NCBI GenBank assembly: GCA_035578175.1
Contig: JAQMRL010000014.1
Coordinates: 13,963,774 to 14,027,773, forward strand
Direction: 5' to 3'
Origin: Catonia carolina
Taxonomy: Eukaryota; Arthropoda; Insecta; Hemiptera; Achilidae
Length of the DNA stretch: 64,000 nucleotides
Of this stretch, positions 1 through 10,735 are shown piece by piece. The position numbers were made by a program, and so were the translations under genes. Below the pieces are notes generated by a model. The model was given only the letters and a program-made list of their open reading frames with translations. It was not told the origin of the DNA and searched no databases. The number at the start of each line of letters is the position of its first letter. Within the stretch, counting starts at the first letter, position 1.

Positions 1-492
1 TTTTGATTTTCCGTATTTTTAAATCGAACAGAGGTTGATTTTCATTTTGCATCATTCACTGGTAAATTTTTTTATTTTTTTATTCCCAAATCTGTGTACG
101 TTGCAATCTGTTCAATTCAGAACAATAAGCAACCCCATGACCCAATGAGATGAAGATGATATGTATGACGTGTAAATGAGGTGTAGTCTTGTACAGACTC
201 AGGTCGACCATTCCTGAGAGAGTATGGTTAATTGAACCCCAACCATCAAAGTACACCGGTAGCCACTATCTAGCATTCAAATCCGTATAAAAGTAACTAC
301 CTTTACTAGGATTTGAACCAGGAACCTTCGTCTCCGAAAATCAGCTGTTAAACAGCTGATTTTGGCGACGACTTTACCTCTAGACCAACCCGGTGGATTA
401 AAATGGTAAAATTTAAAAGAACATAATAATACTTCATTATTTACACTGGCAAGAGAAAGTCGTGTAAATATTTCACATCAGATATTTGTAAA
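1..492 (+). mobile_element. Family H (Helentron-like) 3' part, split by SINE-B
   Basis: Segments 1-74 and 403-492 match the 3' third of the family H repeat. The second ends with the conserved GGCAAGAGAAAG motif and a degraded terminal hairpin. The two halves join when the SINE at 75-402 is removed. Non-coding. Confidence 0.75.
75..402 (-). mobile_element. SINE-B, tRNA-derived
   Basis: Read on the minus strand, the element opens with a tRNA-like head. Box A resembles TTGGTCTAGAGGTAAAG and box B is GGTTCAAATCC at about 310-320. A unique body follows, then an A-rich tail (T-rich at 61-95 on the plus strand). Imperfect target duplications of the type TGGTAAAWTTT flank it within family H. Two further copies lie at 33723-33974 and 36945-38092. 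It is not a functional tRNA gene. Confidence 0.8.
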
Positions 493-848
493 TTCAGAAG
501 TTTCTAGATTACTTAAATTCTAGGAAAAACTTGACAAAAACAAAACATAGCAACGTAAGGTTGGCGTGGATTGATTGGTCGAATGATACGAATCGATAAA
601 TTTGATTGGAGGGTAAATAACATGTCATTTAAAAAGTGTGTCATTCAAAGCAAACGCGTAACTATGATACTATTCCTAAAAATATAGGCTTACTTTTGTG
701 TGTGTGTGCGTGTGTGTGTGTGTTTAAGACTTAAAGTACATCTACCTTAGATTAGATATGATATTAGTACACCACTGGTTGCTCATAAAACTGTTACAAC
801 AAAATCAAAATTCTTCATTAAATAAAATTTTTGAAAAATCCTTTTCAT
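493..848. other. No gene seen; short TG tract
   Basis: AT-rich sequence without recognisable coding or repeat identity apart from an interrupted (TG)n tract at about 696-723. Confidence 0.5.
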
Positions 849-964
849 AAAGGTGCGGTTTCGTTTGTGCGAACGTCGCATGCGATTTCTGCATGCATTA
901 ATCGCATACGACTGACGCAAAGGTCGGGTAGTTCCGTTTGTGCAGTGGAACGTGCGATCCAACT

Positions 965-1701
965 GCAAGTACGGGTTAACCGAAACCCGGGTTATCCGAA
1001 ACGTAAAAAAAATACTCAGTATTTTAAATGTAATTTTTCTACAAGTAACTGTAATAAAAACAATAAATAATAAATACTGTAAATTGTATTTCCGTACCAA
1101 AATACTGTTTAAGCAAACTGAACTGTAAATTATAGCACGTAAAGTATGTCTACATGACATTCAGTACTGCAGACAGAATTTTTACCGATAACATGAGTAT
1201 TTTCCTTGGAGCGGTAGCCTACTACTGGGCCTACTGTTTATTTTGGCTACATCACCTTTGCTGCAAACAGTCAATTAGTACTGTAATGTGGTTGAACGGG
1301 TACGGTAGTGTCTTGGCCTTAATGTAGTTTTCATTTCGTTTTGTGGCTAATTAGTGTTACGTACTGGTAGTGGAAGTAAAATGATATTTAACAATGTCGT
1401 GAAAACGTAAACGCGTGGTCAAAACCATCGAAGCGACGCCCACTGATGTACTATTAGTTAAATGTTGGCGGGACATTTCGGCAAGAAAACGAATGGAAAA
1501 TAAAACCAAAAAAATTTCTGACTTTTCAAAAAAAGAATTAAAATGTACGGAAAATATTTAACAATTAAATTGTACGAATAACTTTTTTAGGACACAGTAA
1601 TATTTTTTTACAATAAAACACCATTTGCTTGTTATTAAAAAAAACCGGCTTATCCGAAATCGGCTCACCTCAATTATTTCGGATTAGCGGGAGTTTACTT
1701 T
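965..1701 (+). mobile_element. Internally deleted Tigger/pogo-like element
   Basis: Both ends carry related terminal motifs: GGTTATCCGAAACG at about 990-1003 and, inverted, CTAATCCGAAAT near 1680. These resemble Tigger-class ends. Between them lies a short fused remnant of a transposase frame (1394-1560). The element sits inside the TIR transposon at 849-2002, so it is the younger insertion. Confidence 0.55.
1394..1560 (+). pseudogene. Tigger-like transposase remnant: first and last codons fused
   Basis: One frame starts MS, stop, KRKRVVKTIE, like the basic start of Tigger transposases. It passes straight to CWRDISARKRMENKTKKISD, which resembles their C-terminal tail. The helix-turn-helix and DDE domains, normally hundreds of residues, are missing. 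A TGA is the third codon. This is what an internal deletion leaves in a MITE. The call rests on short matches from memory. Confidence 0.45.
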
Positions 1702-2045
1702 ATCTAATAGACGATGAAAGCAAGTTTGAAGGATCAAAATAGTTGTAGTTTTTCTACAGCTAACTCAATGAGTTTTGCGTCATCGTCTTTAGTAAAACTA
1801 ATTTTCAACTTCCAGACGCATGCGACTACTGCAGGTGACTGGTTCCCAAAACAGTCGATGCAGCCGACGCATGCGATCTCTTGCGTTAGACGCTAAATGG
1901 AACCACTTCTTAAGAAATCCATTTGTCAGTAAGGCTGTGACGCATGCAGCGGCTGCATGCAGTAATCGCATGCGACGATCGCACAAACGAAACCGCACCT
2001 TTAGGCGATGCATCTCATTACTGGTGGAAATTTTTAAAAAAGGTT

Positions 2046-2683
2046 AAAAGCCAAAATTTTTTATGCTGAAGCATAAAAAATTTCAGCAACGAAGCATAAA
2101 AATTTCAGGCATGGCGCTTGTAAACAGGCGCCATGCCTGCTGAAATTTTTGGAAAGGCTGTTTCTCGTAAAAAAATGTTTTTTTTTAGATTTCGGCTTTA
2201 ATATGCATTTCAGCGCAAAAATTTATATAATAAAAGTTGTAGAAAATTTAAAATCCTACAACTTTTATTAAAAAACTTTTTTATATAACGCATAGTTTAG
2301 CGGTTATTAGCAATTTTTTTCTCACAAAAACGTGTAAAAAAGTCGATTTTTTAAAATATTTTAACCTTAGTATGCATTGTACGACAAAAGCGTATAATCA
2401 AATTTCTAGGAAATTAAAAGATCTACAACTTTCATTTACAGCGCCTTTTCTATACAGAGCCTTGTTTAGCGTGAAAGAGTGATTTACCGTATTTTTTTAG
2501 ATAAACTGAGGTTGATTTTCACTTTACGTCTTTCACTCATGATTAAAAATAGGTTATGTTTATTAAGGTTAGTTTTTTGTTTATTTCTAATGTTTTATTA
2601 CTAATGTTAGGTTGCCTTATTAATTATTTGCATTGGCTAGAGAAAGTCGTGAGAGTGTTTCACACCAAATTATTTTAAGTTCT
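2046..2683 (+). mobile_element. Family H partial copy with local palindromes
   Basis: From about 2128 the sequence follows the family H interior to a 3' end at 2633-2683 (hairpin GTGAGAGTGTTTCACACC). The first 100 bp are rearranged into two palindromes, 2056-2083 and 2103-2147, built from the H segment that normally reads GGCGCCATGTCTGCTGAAAT. Confidence 0.75.
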
Positions 2684-2792
2684 ACAGAGGCTGATTTTCA
2701 TTTTCGTCATTCACTCATAATTAAACATAGATTATTATTTACATTGTTAAAAGAATGTCATGTGAGTGTTTCAAACCAGATTTTTGCGTTTG
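2684..2792 (+). mobile_element. Family H extra 3' terminus
   Basis: A second copy of the last ~110 bp of family H directly follows the first 3' end in the same orientation. It ends TGTGAGTGTTTCAAACCAGA. Confidence 0.7.
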
Positions 2793-3074
2793 TTTTCATT
2801 AAAATAATACGGCTGCAATGAGAAAATCTGCCGTGTATGCAACCAGCGTTGCAATTTTGTTTTAGCGAAATTGCAGCCGGCAATTTTAGACTTATTATCT
2901 TTATTATTTTTTTATTATTATTATTATATAAGTAACGCCCTGTGGTTAAAAGGTTAACATTAGAGTGAGTTATGATACCCCCACGACTGCCCCCCTTACT
3001 ATTAATTTAAAAATAACAATGGTGATAACACTACGATAGCCTCTCCACCGGGTGTTCAAAAAATAATTATACTT
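2793..3074. other. No gene seen; AT-rich
   Basis: Unassigned sequence with a short TTA-rich run near 2905-2930. Confidence 0.5.
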
Positions 3075-3102
3075 TTACATTTTTACTTTCTCTTGCCTAT
3101 AT

Positions 3103-3273
3103 ATTTTTTTGTTTAACGTCCGACTATTCTGCAATTGCTACTAATGCAGACGGTGAAAGATGAAATGATTTTTTTGTAACGTATGAAAAAATGCCGTGCC
3201 TGAATGGGATTCGAACCCAAGACCGCATAATGAGAGGCGAGCACGTTACCAACTACGCCAATGCGGCCGGCTT
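3103..3273 (-). mobile_element. SINE-E1, tRNA-derived, 171 bp
   Basis: The minus strand opens GCCGGCCGCATTGGCGTAG with box A (TAGTTGGTAACGTG) and box B (GGGTTCGAATCCC), then a ~90-bp body and a run of A. The duplication TTGCCTATAT lies at 3093-3102 and 3274-3283. The body is shared with SINE-E2 although the tRNA head differs. It has lost tRNA end structure, so it is a SINE rather than a tRNA gene. Confidence 0.88.
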
Positions 3274-3951
3274 TTGCCTATATGAATATATAGGAGAGAA
3301 AACATTGTTTTCACGTCGATTTTTCGAAATCGACTTTTCACCTGATATACACGTTATCAGAACCCCTGAACCCGAAAAAAATGTTTTAAAATAGTGTTCT
3401 GTGTGTGAACAGAATATCTCAAGAACGAAACATCGTATGAAGTTGAACTTGGTACTTAAGCCACTAAAAGACCACTTGGTACCACTAAAAGATCCGACAT
3501 GAACATTTTAATCAAAATCGGTCAACCGGAAGTAGTAGTTTATTCGTGTCATTTTTAACTTTTTTGCGATTTTCTCAAAAACAGCTACTACGATTATTTT
3601 TAAATCGCCTCATTTACGACATTTCTTATGTTCTAAAAGATGGGGTAGGTGCCATGTCTGCTGAAATTCTTGGGGAGCCTGTGCTTTCGTAGAAGAAAAT
3701 GGTTTTGTTTAAGATTGCGGCCTTAATATGCATTTTAGGGCAAAAGCGTATAGTGTTATTAAAGTTGTAGAAAATTTAAAAATCTACAACGTATATTCCA
3801 AATGTTTCTTTGTATAACGCTTAGTTTAGCGGTAATTTGTGATTTTCTGTTTTTTTCATGAAAATCTATAAAAAAATGGAGTTTTTAAGCATTTTTCTCT
3901 ACCGAGCCCTGTTTAGTATGAAAGAGTGATTTTCCGAATTATTAGGCCAAA

Positions 3952-4351
3952 CTACTTCCCATAACCAACAGGTGGGGTGTCAAATTATTCAATCTGTTCG
4001 TTGCAAGGCTAAAATAAATAGTTCTGTTTCTTATCTCATGGTCAGCTAATTAAATGACTGAATTATTTAAGAACAGAAGAGATAGAGGTGTAAAAGACAC
4101 TAATCAGAGTTATCTCCTCTGAAAGTAATGAATTTCATTATACAGCCAGACCCTGTGGTGAATGAAGTTAAGGTATCATTTGCAGAGTGGAAAAGATGTG
4201 CTTTTCAGAGGGCCCGGCATGCTGATAAGCGTACTTTTCCATTCAGTGAGGAAGACACAGGTAACCACCTCACTACTCGTTTTACATAGTAAAACCTCTA
4301 CAGGTTCAAACCAGTCTTTCGTCTGATGGGATGACCAAAACAACAACAAGC
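3952..4351 (+). mobile_element. SINE-A copy
   Basis: A complete ~395-bp SINE-A. The head resembles CATAACCAACAGGTGGGGTG. The 3' end carries GACCAAAACAACAACAAG, an (AAC)n tail. Flanks GCCAAACT and GCGAAACT restore family H when joined. Confidence 0.8.
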
Positions 4352-4521
4352 GAAACTGAGGTTCGTTTTTATTTTGCGTCTTTCACTCATGATTAAAATA
4401 AGGTTAAATTTTTTGAGGAAGTTTTTTGTATATTTCTAATGTTTCATTACAAACTTAGGTTATAAGGTTTTTATTAACATTGGCAAGAGAAAGCATGTGA
4501 GTATTTCACACCAGATTTTTC

Positions 4522-4733
4522 AAATTAAAAACAGTAAAGTTTTGAATTACAAAGTGTTGCTACCTCGAAATTAAAACTTGAAACATTTCAGTATGGCATC
4601 ATCCACCAGGGTGACTAAATTTCGAAATAAACTTTTCACCAGTCAAAAACGCAAACCAAGCATTTCTAAAACAAGGTTTATACGTAACAAATTATTATCA
4701 TGTTTTTACATTCTCTTGCCCTATGTGAATATG
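4522..4733. other. Unassigned, ending in a family H 5' scrap
   Basis: No gene seen. Positions 4706-4733 are a family H 5' end (TTCTCTTGCC) truncated by the adjacent SINE-A. Confidence 0.5.
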
Positions 4734-4862
4734 GTCACATAACAGGTGGAGTATTAAATTATTTGCACTGGATCTGCTAGTTCCAAGACTACAAACAAAT
4801 AGTTCTGTTTCTTATCAAATGATCAGTCAATTAGATGACTGAACCATTTAAAAACAGATAAG
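4734..4862 (+). mobile_element. SINE-A partial copy (head)
   Basis: The first ~130 bp of SINE-A in plus orientation, cut off where an opposite-strand SINE-A begins. Together they make a partial inverted pair. Confidence 0.7.
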
Positions 4863-5938
4863 GTCATCAGCCGAATGGCTGCTTTAAACCTCTAGAGGAT
4901 TTACTAAGTAAAACGAGGAGTGAGAAGATTGACCAATGCCTTCCTCACTGAGTGAAAAAGTATGCTTATAAGTATACCAGGCCCTTTGAAAATCATCAAC
5001 TTTCCACCCTACAAATGACACCTTAACTTCATTCACCACAGGGTCTGGCTATATAATAAAATTCATTACTTTCAGAGATTATAACTCTTATTAGTGACAT
5101 TACACCTCACCTCTTCTGTTTTTAAATGATTCAGTCATATAATTGGTTGACCATATGATAAAAAAAAATTTACAGCCCTAGAACTATCAGATTGAGTGCA
5201 AATAATTTACCGCCCCAACTTCCTGTTATGGGCCATTACCCTATCTATGTTGTTTAGGTTAACAGCCGAAAAGCTGGTTTGCTGTTGCCTTCCTCACTGA
5301 GTTACAAGAGTATGCTTATCAGCACTCCAGACCCTCCGAAAAGCACCCACTTTCCACCCTACAAATAACACCTTAACGTCATTCACCACAAGGTCTGGTT
5401 GTATAATAAAATTCATAACTTTCAGAGGTTATAACTCTGATTAGTGTCTTTTACACCTACACCTTTTTCTGTTTTTAAATGATTCAGTCATATATTGGTT
5501 GACTTTATGATGAAAAAATTCGTAGCCCTGGAACTAACAGATTGAGTGCAAATAATTTAATACTCCACCTGTCTGTTATCGGAAATTATCCTATGGTATG
5601 TTGTTTAGGTCAACAGCCGAAAATCTGGTTTGAACCTCTAGAGTTTTTACTAAGTAAAAACGAGGAGTGAGGTGGTTTACTATTCCTCACTGAGTTGAAA
5701 GAGTATGCTTATCAGCATACCAGGCCCTCCGAAAAGCATCTACTTTCCACCCTGCAAATGACACCTTCACTTCATTCACCACACGGTCTGGCTGTATAAT
5801 TAAATTCATAACTCTGAAAAGAGATAACTGTGACTAGTGTCTTTTACGCCTCTACCTCTTCTATTCTTAAATAGTTCAGTCATATAATTGGCTGAATATG
5901 TTATAAGAAACAGAACGATTTTTTGTAGCCATGTAAAA
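4863..5938 (-). repeat. Three SINE-A copies in tandem
   Basis: Units at about 4863-5242, 5256-5592 and 5600-5938 lie head-to-tail on the minus strand. The junctions between units 1/2 and 2/3 are alike (ATTACCCTATCTATGTTGTT versus ATTATCCTATGGTATGTTGT), so the array grew by duplication of one junction. The middle unit lacks about 45 bp after the shared stem-loop. Confidence 0.8.
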
Positions 5939-6513
5939 GTTTTAACGTTTTAAAGGTTATGCTGCAGTATCAGGAATTCAATTGGAGTGGTCAAGGAAAA
6001 CTGTACAAAAACCTTGAAAAGGACTACCATATCAAATACTAATTAATTATGACATAATTTAATTTTTTTTGCAGGAAATGTTTACTATCTTATGTCATCT
6101 TAACTGTTTCTTATCAATTAATTAACAATTTTAAAATAAAAGAAAAAATGTAACAATAGCTAATGTAAAAAAACAAAATTTAAGTATGTAAAGATAACAT
6201 TTTAAATATTAATTAATACAAAATATTTAAAAGAAAATAAAAATATTGAACACCAAATACAAAGAAAAAATTAAGATCTTTTATCCAGAATAAGGTCGCG
6301 AACGATTACAAAAATATACATCTATTACGTAAAATTTTTAATTAATATAATTAAAACATCAAATGTGAAATTCTCACATGACGTTCTCCTGCCAATGTAA
6401 GTAATGGAACATTATAATCTATTTTTCTTTAATCATATCTACATTCCCTTAAGTTTTTCGGTTCCGCAAATACCAGGTGAGTGTAAATTTACATAGGTTC
6501 TACTTTCAAACTC
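5939..6513. other. Unassigned AT-rich with family H 3' scrap
   Basis: No gene seen. A degraded family H 3' end (minus strand; CTCACATGACGTTCTCCTGCC) is at 6357-6425. Positions 5975-6060 loosely resemble 61085-61210. Confidence 0.5.
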
Positions 6514-6681
6514 TGGCTGGCCCGTTGGCGTAGGGTTTAGCGCAACTGGCTTCTACACCGGGACCCCGGGGTTCGATTTCCGGTAGGTCTGGAATTTTTT
6601 CATCAATCATTTTCATATATCATTCTCCATCGTCTGCATTAGCAGGAATTCCAAAAAAGTCAGACGTAAAACAAAAAAAAA
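6514..6681 (+). mobile_element. SINE-E2, tRNA-derived
   Basis: The head GGCTGGCCCGTTGGCGTAG has box A (GTTTAGCGCAACTGG) and box B (GGGGTTCGATTTCC). The body ends GTCTGCATTAGCAG followed by AGTCAGACGTAAAAC and an A run. Inverted copies occur at 58725-59245. Confidence 0.85.
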
Positions 6682-8046
6682 GATCTGGATGTAAAATGAA
6701 ATTTATTACTCTCACAGGAGATAAATGTGACTACTATTGGTTTCATACTCATAGACACTCGAGTTTGAACCCCTGCATCTCCAAAACTATGAGTTGGATT
6801 TTAATATATTTTACATCAAAATTTAGCTAATTTTATTCTGCGTTGAACTATAATAGTCTTATATTTTTAATGTTGTTTAAAAATTGCCATGTCGAGGTTG
6901 GAAGACAAAAAGACCCGGTTTTTTGCCACAGCAACAAATTTCATGCGTTTAGAGGCGTGTAACTCGATAAATATTTGACCGAAAAGTTTGAAATTTTAAC
7001 ACAACATAGACAATTAAATTCTTACAAGTTGTACGAAATTTCGAATTCGTATGTTTTTTAAATTTTGATTTATTAACAATATTCTGAACCTTTGCTATCT
7101 CGGTAACCGCTCGATCGTTCGGCGCCGGCAAACTATCGTTTTATTCAGCGTAAAAAACTTAGTGCAAATATGTTAATAACATGAAATATTGATTGGCCAA
7201 TGTTGTGGTAGAATTTTTAACATTTGAAAAATAGACAGGGTAATGCGGCAGGTGACCGCTACTATCCATCCATGTAGCCTGAATCTGACTGTCTACCTGA
7301 ATTGACAATCCAGTCTGCCATTCAGGTACAGTCCGACAGGATGTCACGTACACAACCTGGCATCATGGATAGTAGCGCCCTACCCCCGCATTACTAAATC
7401 TATTTTTCAAAATTTTATAAATTCTACCAAAACATTGGCTAATCAATTTCATGTTATTAACATATTTGCACTAAGTTTTTTACGCTGAATAAAACGATAG
7501 TTTGCCCGTGCCGAATGATCGAAGTGTTACCGAGATAACAAGGGTTTAGAATATTGTTAATAAATCTAAATTTAAATAACGTACGAATTTGAAATTTCGT
7601 ACATGTTGTAAAAATATAATTGTATATGTTGTGTTAAAATTTCAAATTTTTGTTTAAATAATTATCGAGTTACACGCCTCTAAACGCATGAAATTTGTTG
7701 CAATAGCAAAAAAACCGGGTATTTTTGTCTTCCAACCTCGATATGGCAATTTTTAAACAACATTAAAAATATAGGAATATTATATGTCAACGCAGAATAA
7801 TATGGGCTAAATTTTGTTGTAAAATATGTTGAAATCCGATTCATTTGGCGATGCAAAGGTTCAAACTCGGGTGTCTATGATTATGAAACCGATAGTAGTA
7901 TCTTGTACACCTGTACCTCTCTGTTTTAAATTCTTCAGTCATATAATTGGCAAACCATGTGATAAGAAATAGAACTATTTTTTATGGCCCTGGAACTAGC
8001 AGATCGAATATAACTGATTTAACACTCAACCTGCCAGTTATGGACA
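6682..8046 (-). mobile_element. SINE-A copy split by a fold-back element
   Basis: Segments 6682-6733 and 7896-8046 are the middle and head of SINE-A. Removing 6734-7895 and one TA restores the expected GACTAGT-type sequence. Confidence 0.75.
6734..7895. mobile_element. Fold-back element, ~530-bp arms, TA target duplication
   Basis: The left arm 6734-7270 is the reverse complement of 7362-7895 over almost its whole length, with scattered mismatches. The loop is about 91 bp. The outer ends read CTATTGGTTTCAT and ATGAAACCGATAG, flanked by TA at 6732-6733 and 7896-7897. TA duplication is the habit of the Tc1/mariner/pogo superfamily, but no transposase is present and the ends match no family I can name. 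No conserved reading frame. Confidence 0.85.
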
Positions 8047-8571
8047 AAATTAAGATTTTATTTTATTTTTTTAAGACATTTAAGTCAAAAGATACCAAAA
8101 ATTAACAAATTTTAATGAGAAAATGAGATATCTTGTATATTAATAAAAACAATGAGATATACTCTGAATAGCCTATAGATGAGTTTATATAAACATAACC
8201 TCAAATTGTAACACTTATATAAGTGAAGCGTGTTCAGAAGCAAGGTCATCCAGTGAAATATTTGTTTGTTACTCAGCACAGATAATAAGCTTTCGTTTTA
8301 CTTGTAATCGGCACGAAGGCATTACATACAATTATTCTATAGCAATCACTCTTTTAAAAATATGAGTGGCAGGCCTGGTAAAAATAACTAGGAAATGTAC
8401 CTAGATCGTCTACCCAGTGTTGCCAACTACGCACTGATTCTTGATAGCAAAAGTTTTAAGGGGAAATATTTACGATAACCTATAACAATCTATATAACAA
8501 TAATAATGGTAATATGCTGACACAGAATGTACAAAAATTTATCCCACGATTTATAAATAAATAATTAAAAA
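8047..8571. other. No gene seen
   Basis: AT-rich sequence without recognised repeats or coding. Confidence 0.45.
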
Positions 8572-9826
8572 CACGATGTTTTATTGAAAAAATTAAGGGA
8601 TATGAGTGTTGGCAGCAGTCTTCTTAAATGGTTGCAGTCTTATCTTCATGAGCGAAGTTTTGTAGTGAAGGTTGGAGGTAGAGTGTCGAATGAACATCTG
8701 GCTACTTGAGGAGTTCCTCAGGGTTCGATTCTTGGTCCTTTGCTTTTTGTATGTTTTGTCAACGACATTGTTTATAATATTAAATCAAATATTTATATGT
8801 ACGCAGATGATTTGAAAGCTTGCGCCACATCTGAGTGCAGAGTACTTCAGAGAGATATTGATTTAATACAGCTATGGTCACCGCAAAACAGGCTCTAATT
8901 AAACTTACAAAAACTTTCGTTATAACTTATTCAAGAAAAACGATGAGCTATGTACACAAGTACACCCTTGGCCACGAGGAAATCATAAGAAAGACCAGCA
9001 CCACGGACCTTGGTGAGTTGTTTGACTCCAAGCTATTATTCCGTGAGCAAGTAGCTTCAATAGCTGCAAAAGCTCGAAGGAATTTAGGACTCATAGCTTG
9101 GATTAGTCGTGATTTCAAATTTGAGAAATCAGTACTTAAACTTTATAAGAGCCTTGAGCGTCCCGTCCTCGAATATTGTTCGACGGTGTAGAACTATAGA
9201 AGAGACGTCACAGAAAAGGAACTAGAAAGGGTGCAGAAAAGACTAATTTATAAGTTGGAATGTAGATCTGGGAGAAACTTTTATGGCTATGAGGATACCC
9301 TCTCATTCTACGGGCTTCAAAGTCTGAGCACGCGGCGTAGAGTGATGGAAGTTCTATACATTTACAACATTCTGCATTCACGAGTTGATGTTCCGGATAT
9401 CTCGAAGATTTTTCTGAGGGTGCCTTGCACAGCTTTAAGAAGTTTCAAGCTGTTTTCTGAAGCCACAAAAAGTAAAATAGCTCCAATCAATAGATGTATA
9501 GCTACAGCCAATGAAATAAATGGAGAGGTAGATCTGTTTCACAGAGATTGTAAAATTAAAGAAAAACTGTACAGAATACTGTGAAGGAAGGCTGTAAATA
9601 CTGCGTGATCTTTATGTTATTTGTGTCTATGTGGTGTATGTTAAGCTCGTCGGCTGACTGTTTTTTAGTGAAGAAAGAATGACTACGTTAAGTTATAATG
9701 GTGCGGTATACTGAGGCGATATTCTATTGTTGTTCTACTGTACCACCTCGCATCCTTGCGACCAGCCATAGTAGTGGGTGGAGACGGCGGGGTGTAGGGG
9801 AGTTTGGGAGCCCCCAAAAAAAAAAT
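8572..9826 (+). pseudogene. Non-LTR retrotransposon RT fragment, dead
   Basis: A 5'-truncated LINE copy. The frame from 8572 reads HDVLLKKLRDMSVG and then the reverse-transcriptase blocks GVPQGSILGPLLF and YADD (the catalytic motif, about 8799-8810). A TGA at 8707-8709 precedes GVPQG and a TAA lies at 8896. Coding continues after frameshifts in 8941-9189 and 9231-9584 with the thumb and C-terminal region (FEKSVLKLYKSLERPVLEYC). It ends in a 3' UTR and poly(A) at about 9816-9826. No endonuclease or ORF1 remains. The clade is Jockey/CR1-like and not resolved further. Confidence 0.85.
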
Positions 9827-9847
9827 ATGTTGTGAAAAACAGTATGA

Positions 9848-9960
9848 ATATACATGGCTAACCATTTTATAAGAAACAGAACTATTTTTTAAAGCCCGGT
9901 AACTTAAACATAGAGTGCAAATAATTTAACACTCCAACTATTTAGTTATTATGGGAAAAA
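9848..9960 (-). mobile_element. SINE-A head fragment
   Basis: Matches the SINE-A head (AAGAAACAGAACTATTTTTT through TTTAACACTCCAACT). Confidence 0.7.
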
Positions 9961-9964
9961 TCAG

Positions 9965-10085
9965 GTTGTGATTTTAATTTTACATTTTTTTACTAATTAT
10001 TTAACATAGGTTATATTGTTCGTTATGTATATTGGCAAGAAAAAATCGTGTTAGTGTTTTATACCAGAATTTTTTATATTACTTT
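9965..10085 (+). mobile_element. Family H 3' fragment
   Basis: Diverged family H terminus: ATTGGCAAGAAAAAATCGTG, then a decayed hairpin and CAGAATTTTT. Confidence 0.65.
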
Positions 10086-10337
10086 CCAGATTTCTAGAAA
10101 AATCCTTTTTTATTTTTCTGGAATAATCCTTTTTGTAAGTACATAATGTAAGTACAAGATTAGGTATTTGTGATTAGATGTGTTTTGTTTGTTAAGACCA
10201 GTTTCGTACTTAAAGCTGTGCTAGTTAACAGTTCTCCGTGTTCAGTAAACAGTTCACGTAATAGTTGGTTTTACAGGTGAGATTAGTTGATTATTAAGTA
10301 AACAATTTATATTTTGTTCTTGTTAAGCTTAATTTGT

Positions 10338-10735
10338 ACTCCAAACAGGCAGGTGGAGTGTTAAATAATTTGCACTCGATCTGTTAGTTCCAAAGCTACA
10401 AAAAATAGTTCTGTTTCTTATGGTCAGCGAATTATATGACTGAAACATTTAAGAAAAGAAGATGTAGAGGTGTAAAAAACAATAGTCAGAGTTATCTTCT
10501 CTGGGAGTAATGAAATTTCATTACACAACCAGATCTTGTGGGGAATAAAATGAAGGTGTCATTTGCAGGATGGAAAATATGTGCTTTTTAGAGGGCCAGG
10601 CATGCTGATAAGCATATTTTTCACTCAGTCATTGAAGGAATAGTAAAACATCTCACTCCTTCTTTTACTTAGTAAAACGTCTATAGAGGTTCAAACCAGC
10701 CTTTCGGCTGATGGCCTAAACAACAACACAAGATG
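10338..10735 (+). mobile_element. SINE-A copy
   Basis: Nearly complete, from CAGGCAGGTGGAGTGTTAAA to the stem-loop CAGCCTTTCGGCTG and the tail CCTAAACAACAACAC. Positions 10086-10337 upstream hold nothing recognised. Confidence 0.8.

Larger units (their letters stand above)
849..2002. mobile_element. TIR DNA transposon, unclassified, GCATGC-rich ends
   Basis: The termini are inverted repeats of about 45 bp beginning AAAGGTGCGGTTTCG at 849 and mirrored at 2002, followed by repeated GCATGCGA motifs. No transposase of its own is visible and I could not fix a target-site duplication, so the superfamily is open. A Tigger-like element at 965-1701 is nested inside. Apparent reading frames at both ends are produced by the inverted repeats. 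Confidence 0.65.
3075..4521 (+). mobile_element. Family H full-length copy with two nested SINEs
   Basis: Segments 3075-3102, 3284-3951 and 4352-4521 join into one complete family H element, from TTTTACTTTCTCTTGCC to the hairpin and CAGATTTTT. The inserts are tRNA-derived SINE-E1 (10-bp target duplication) and SINE-A (8-bp duplication, one mismatch). Confidence 0.85.

Noticed and set aside
783..1160. 125-codon minus-strand frame
   Set aside because: Spans two transposon ends and non-coding DNA, with no domain; the mirrored terminal repeat makes similar peptides at 1798-2047.
3103..3273. Possible tRNA gene
   Set aside because: Good A and B boxes, but target duplications, an A tail and a shared body show it is a SINE.
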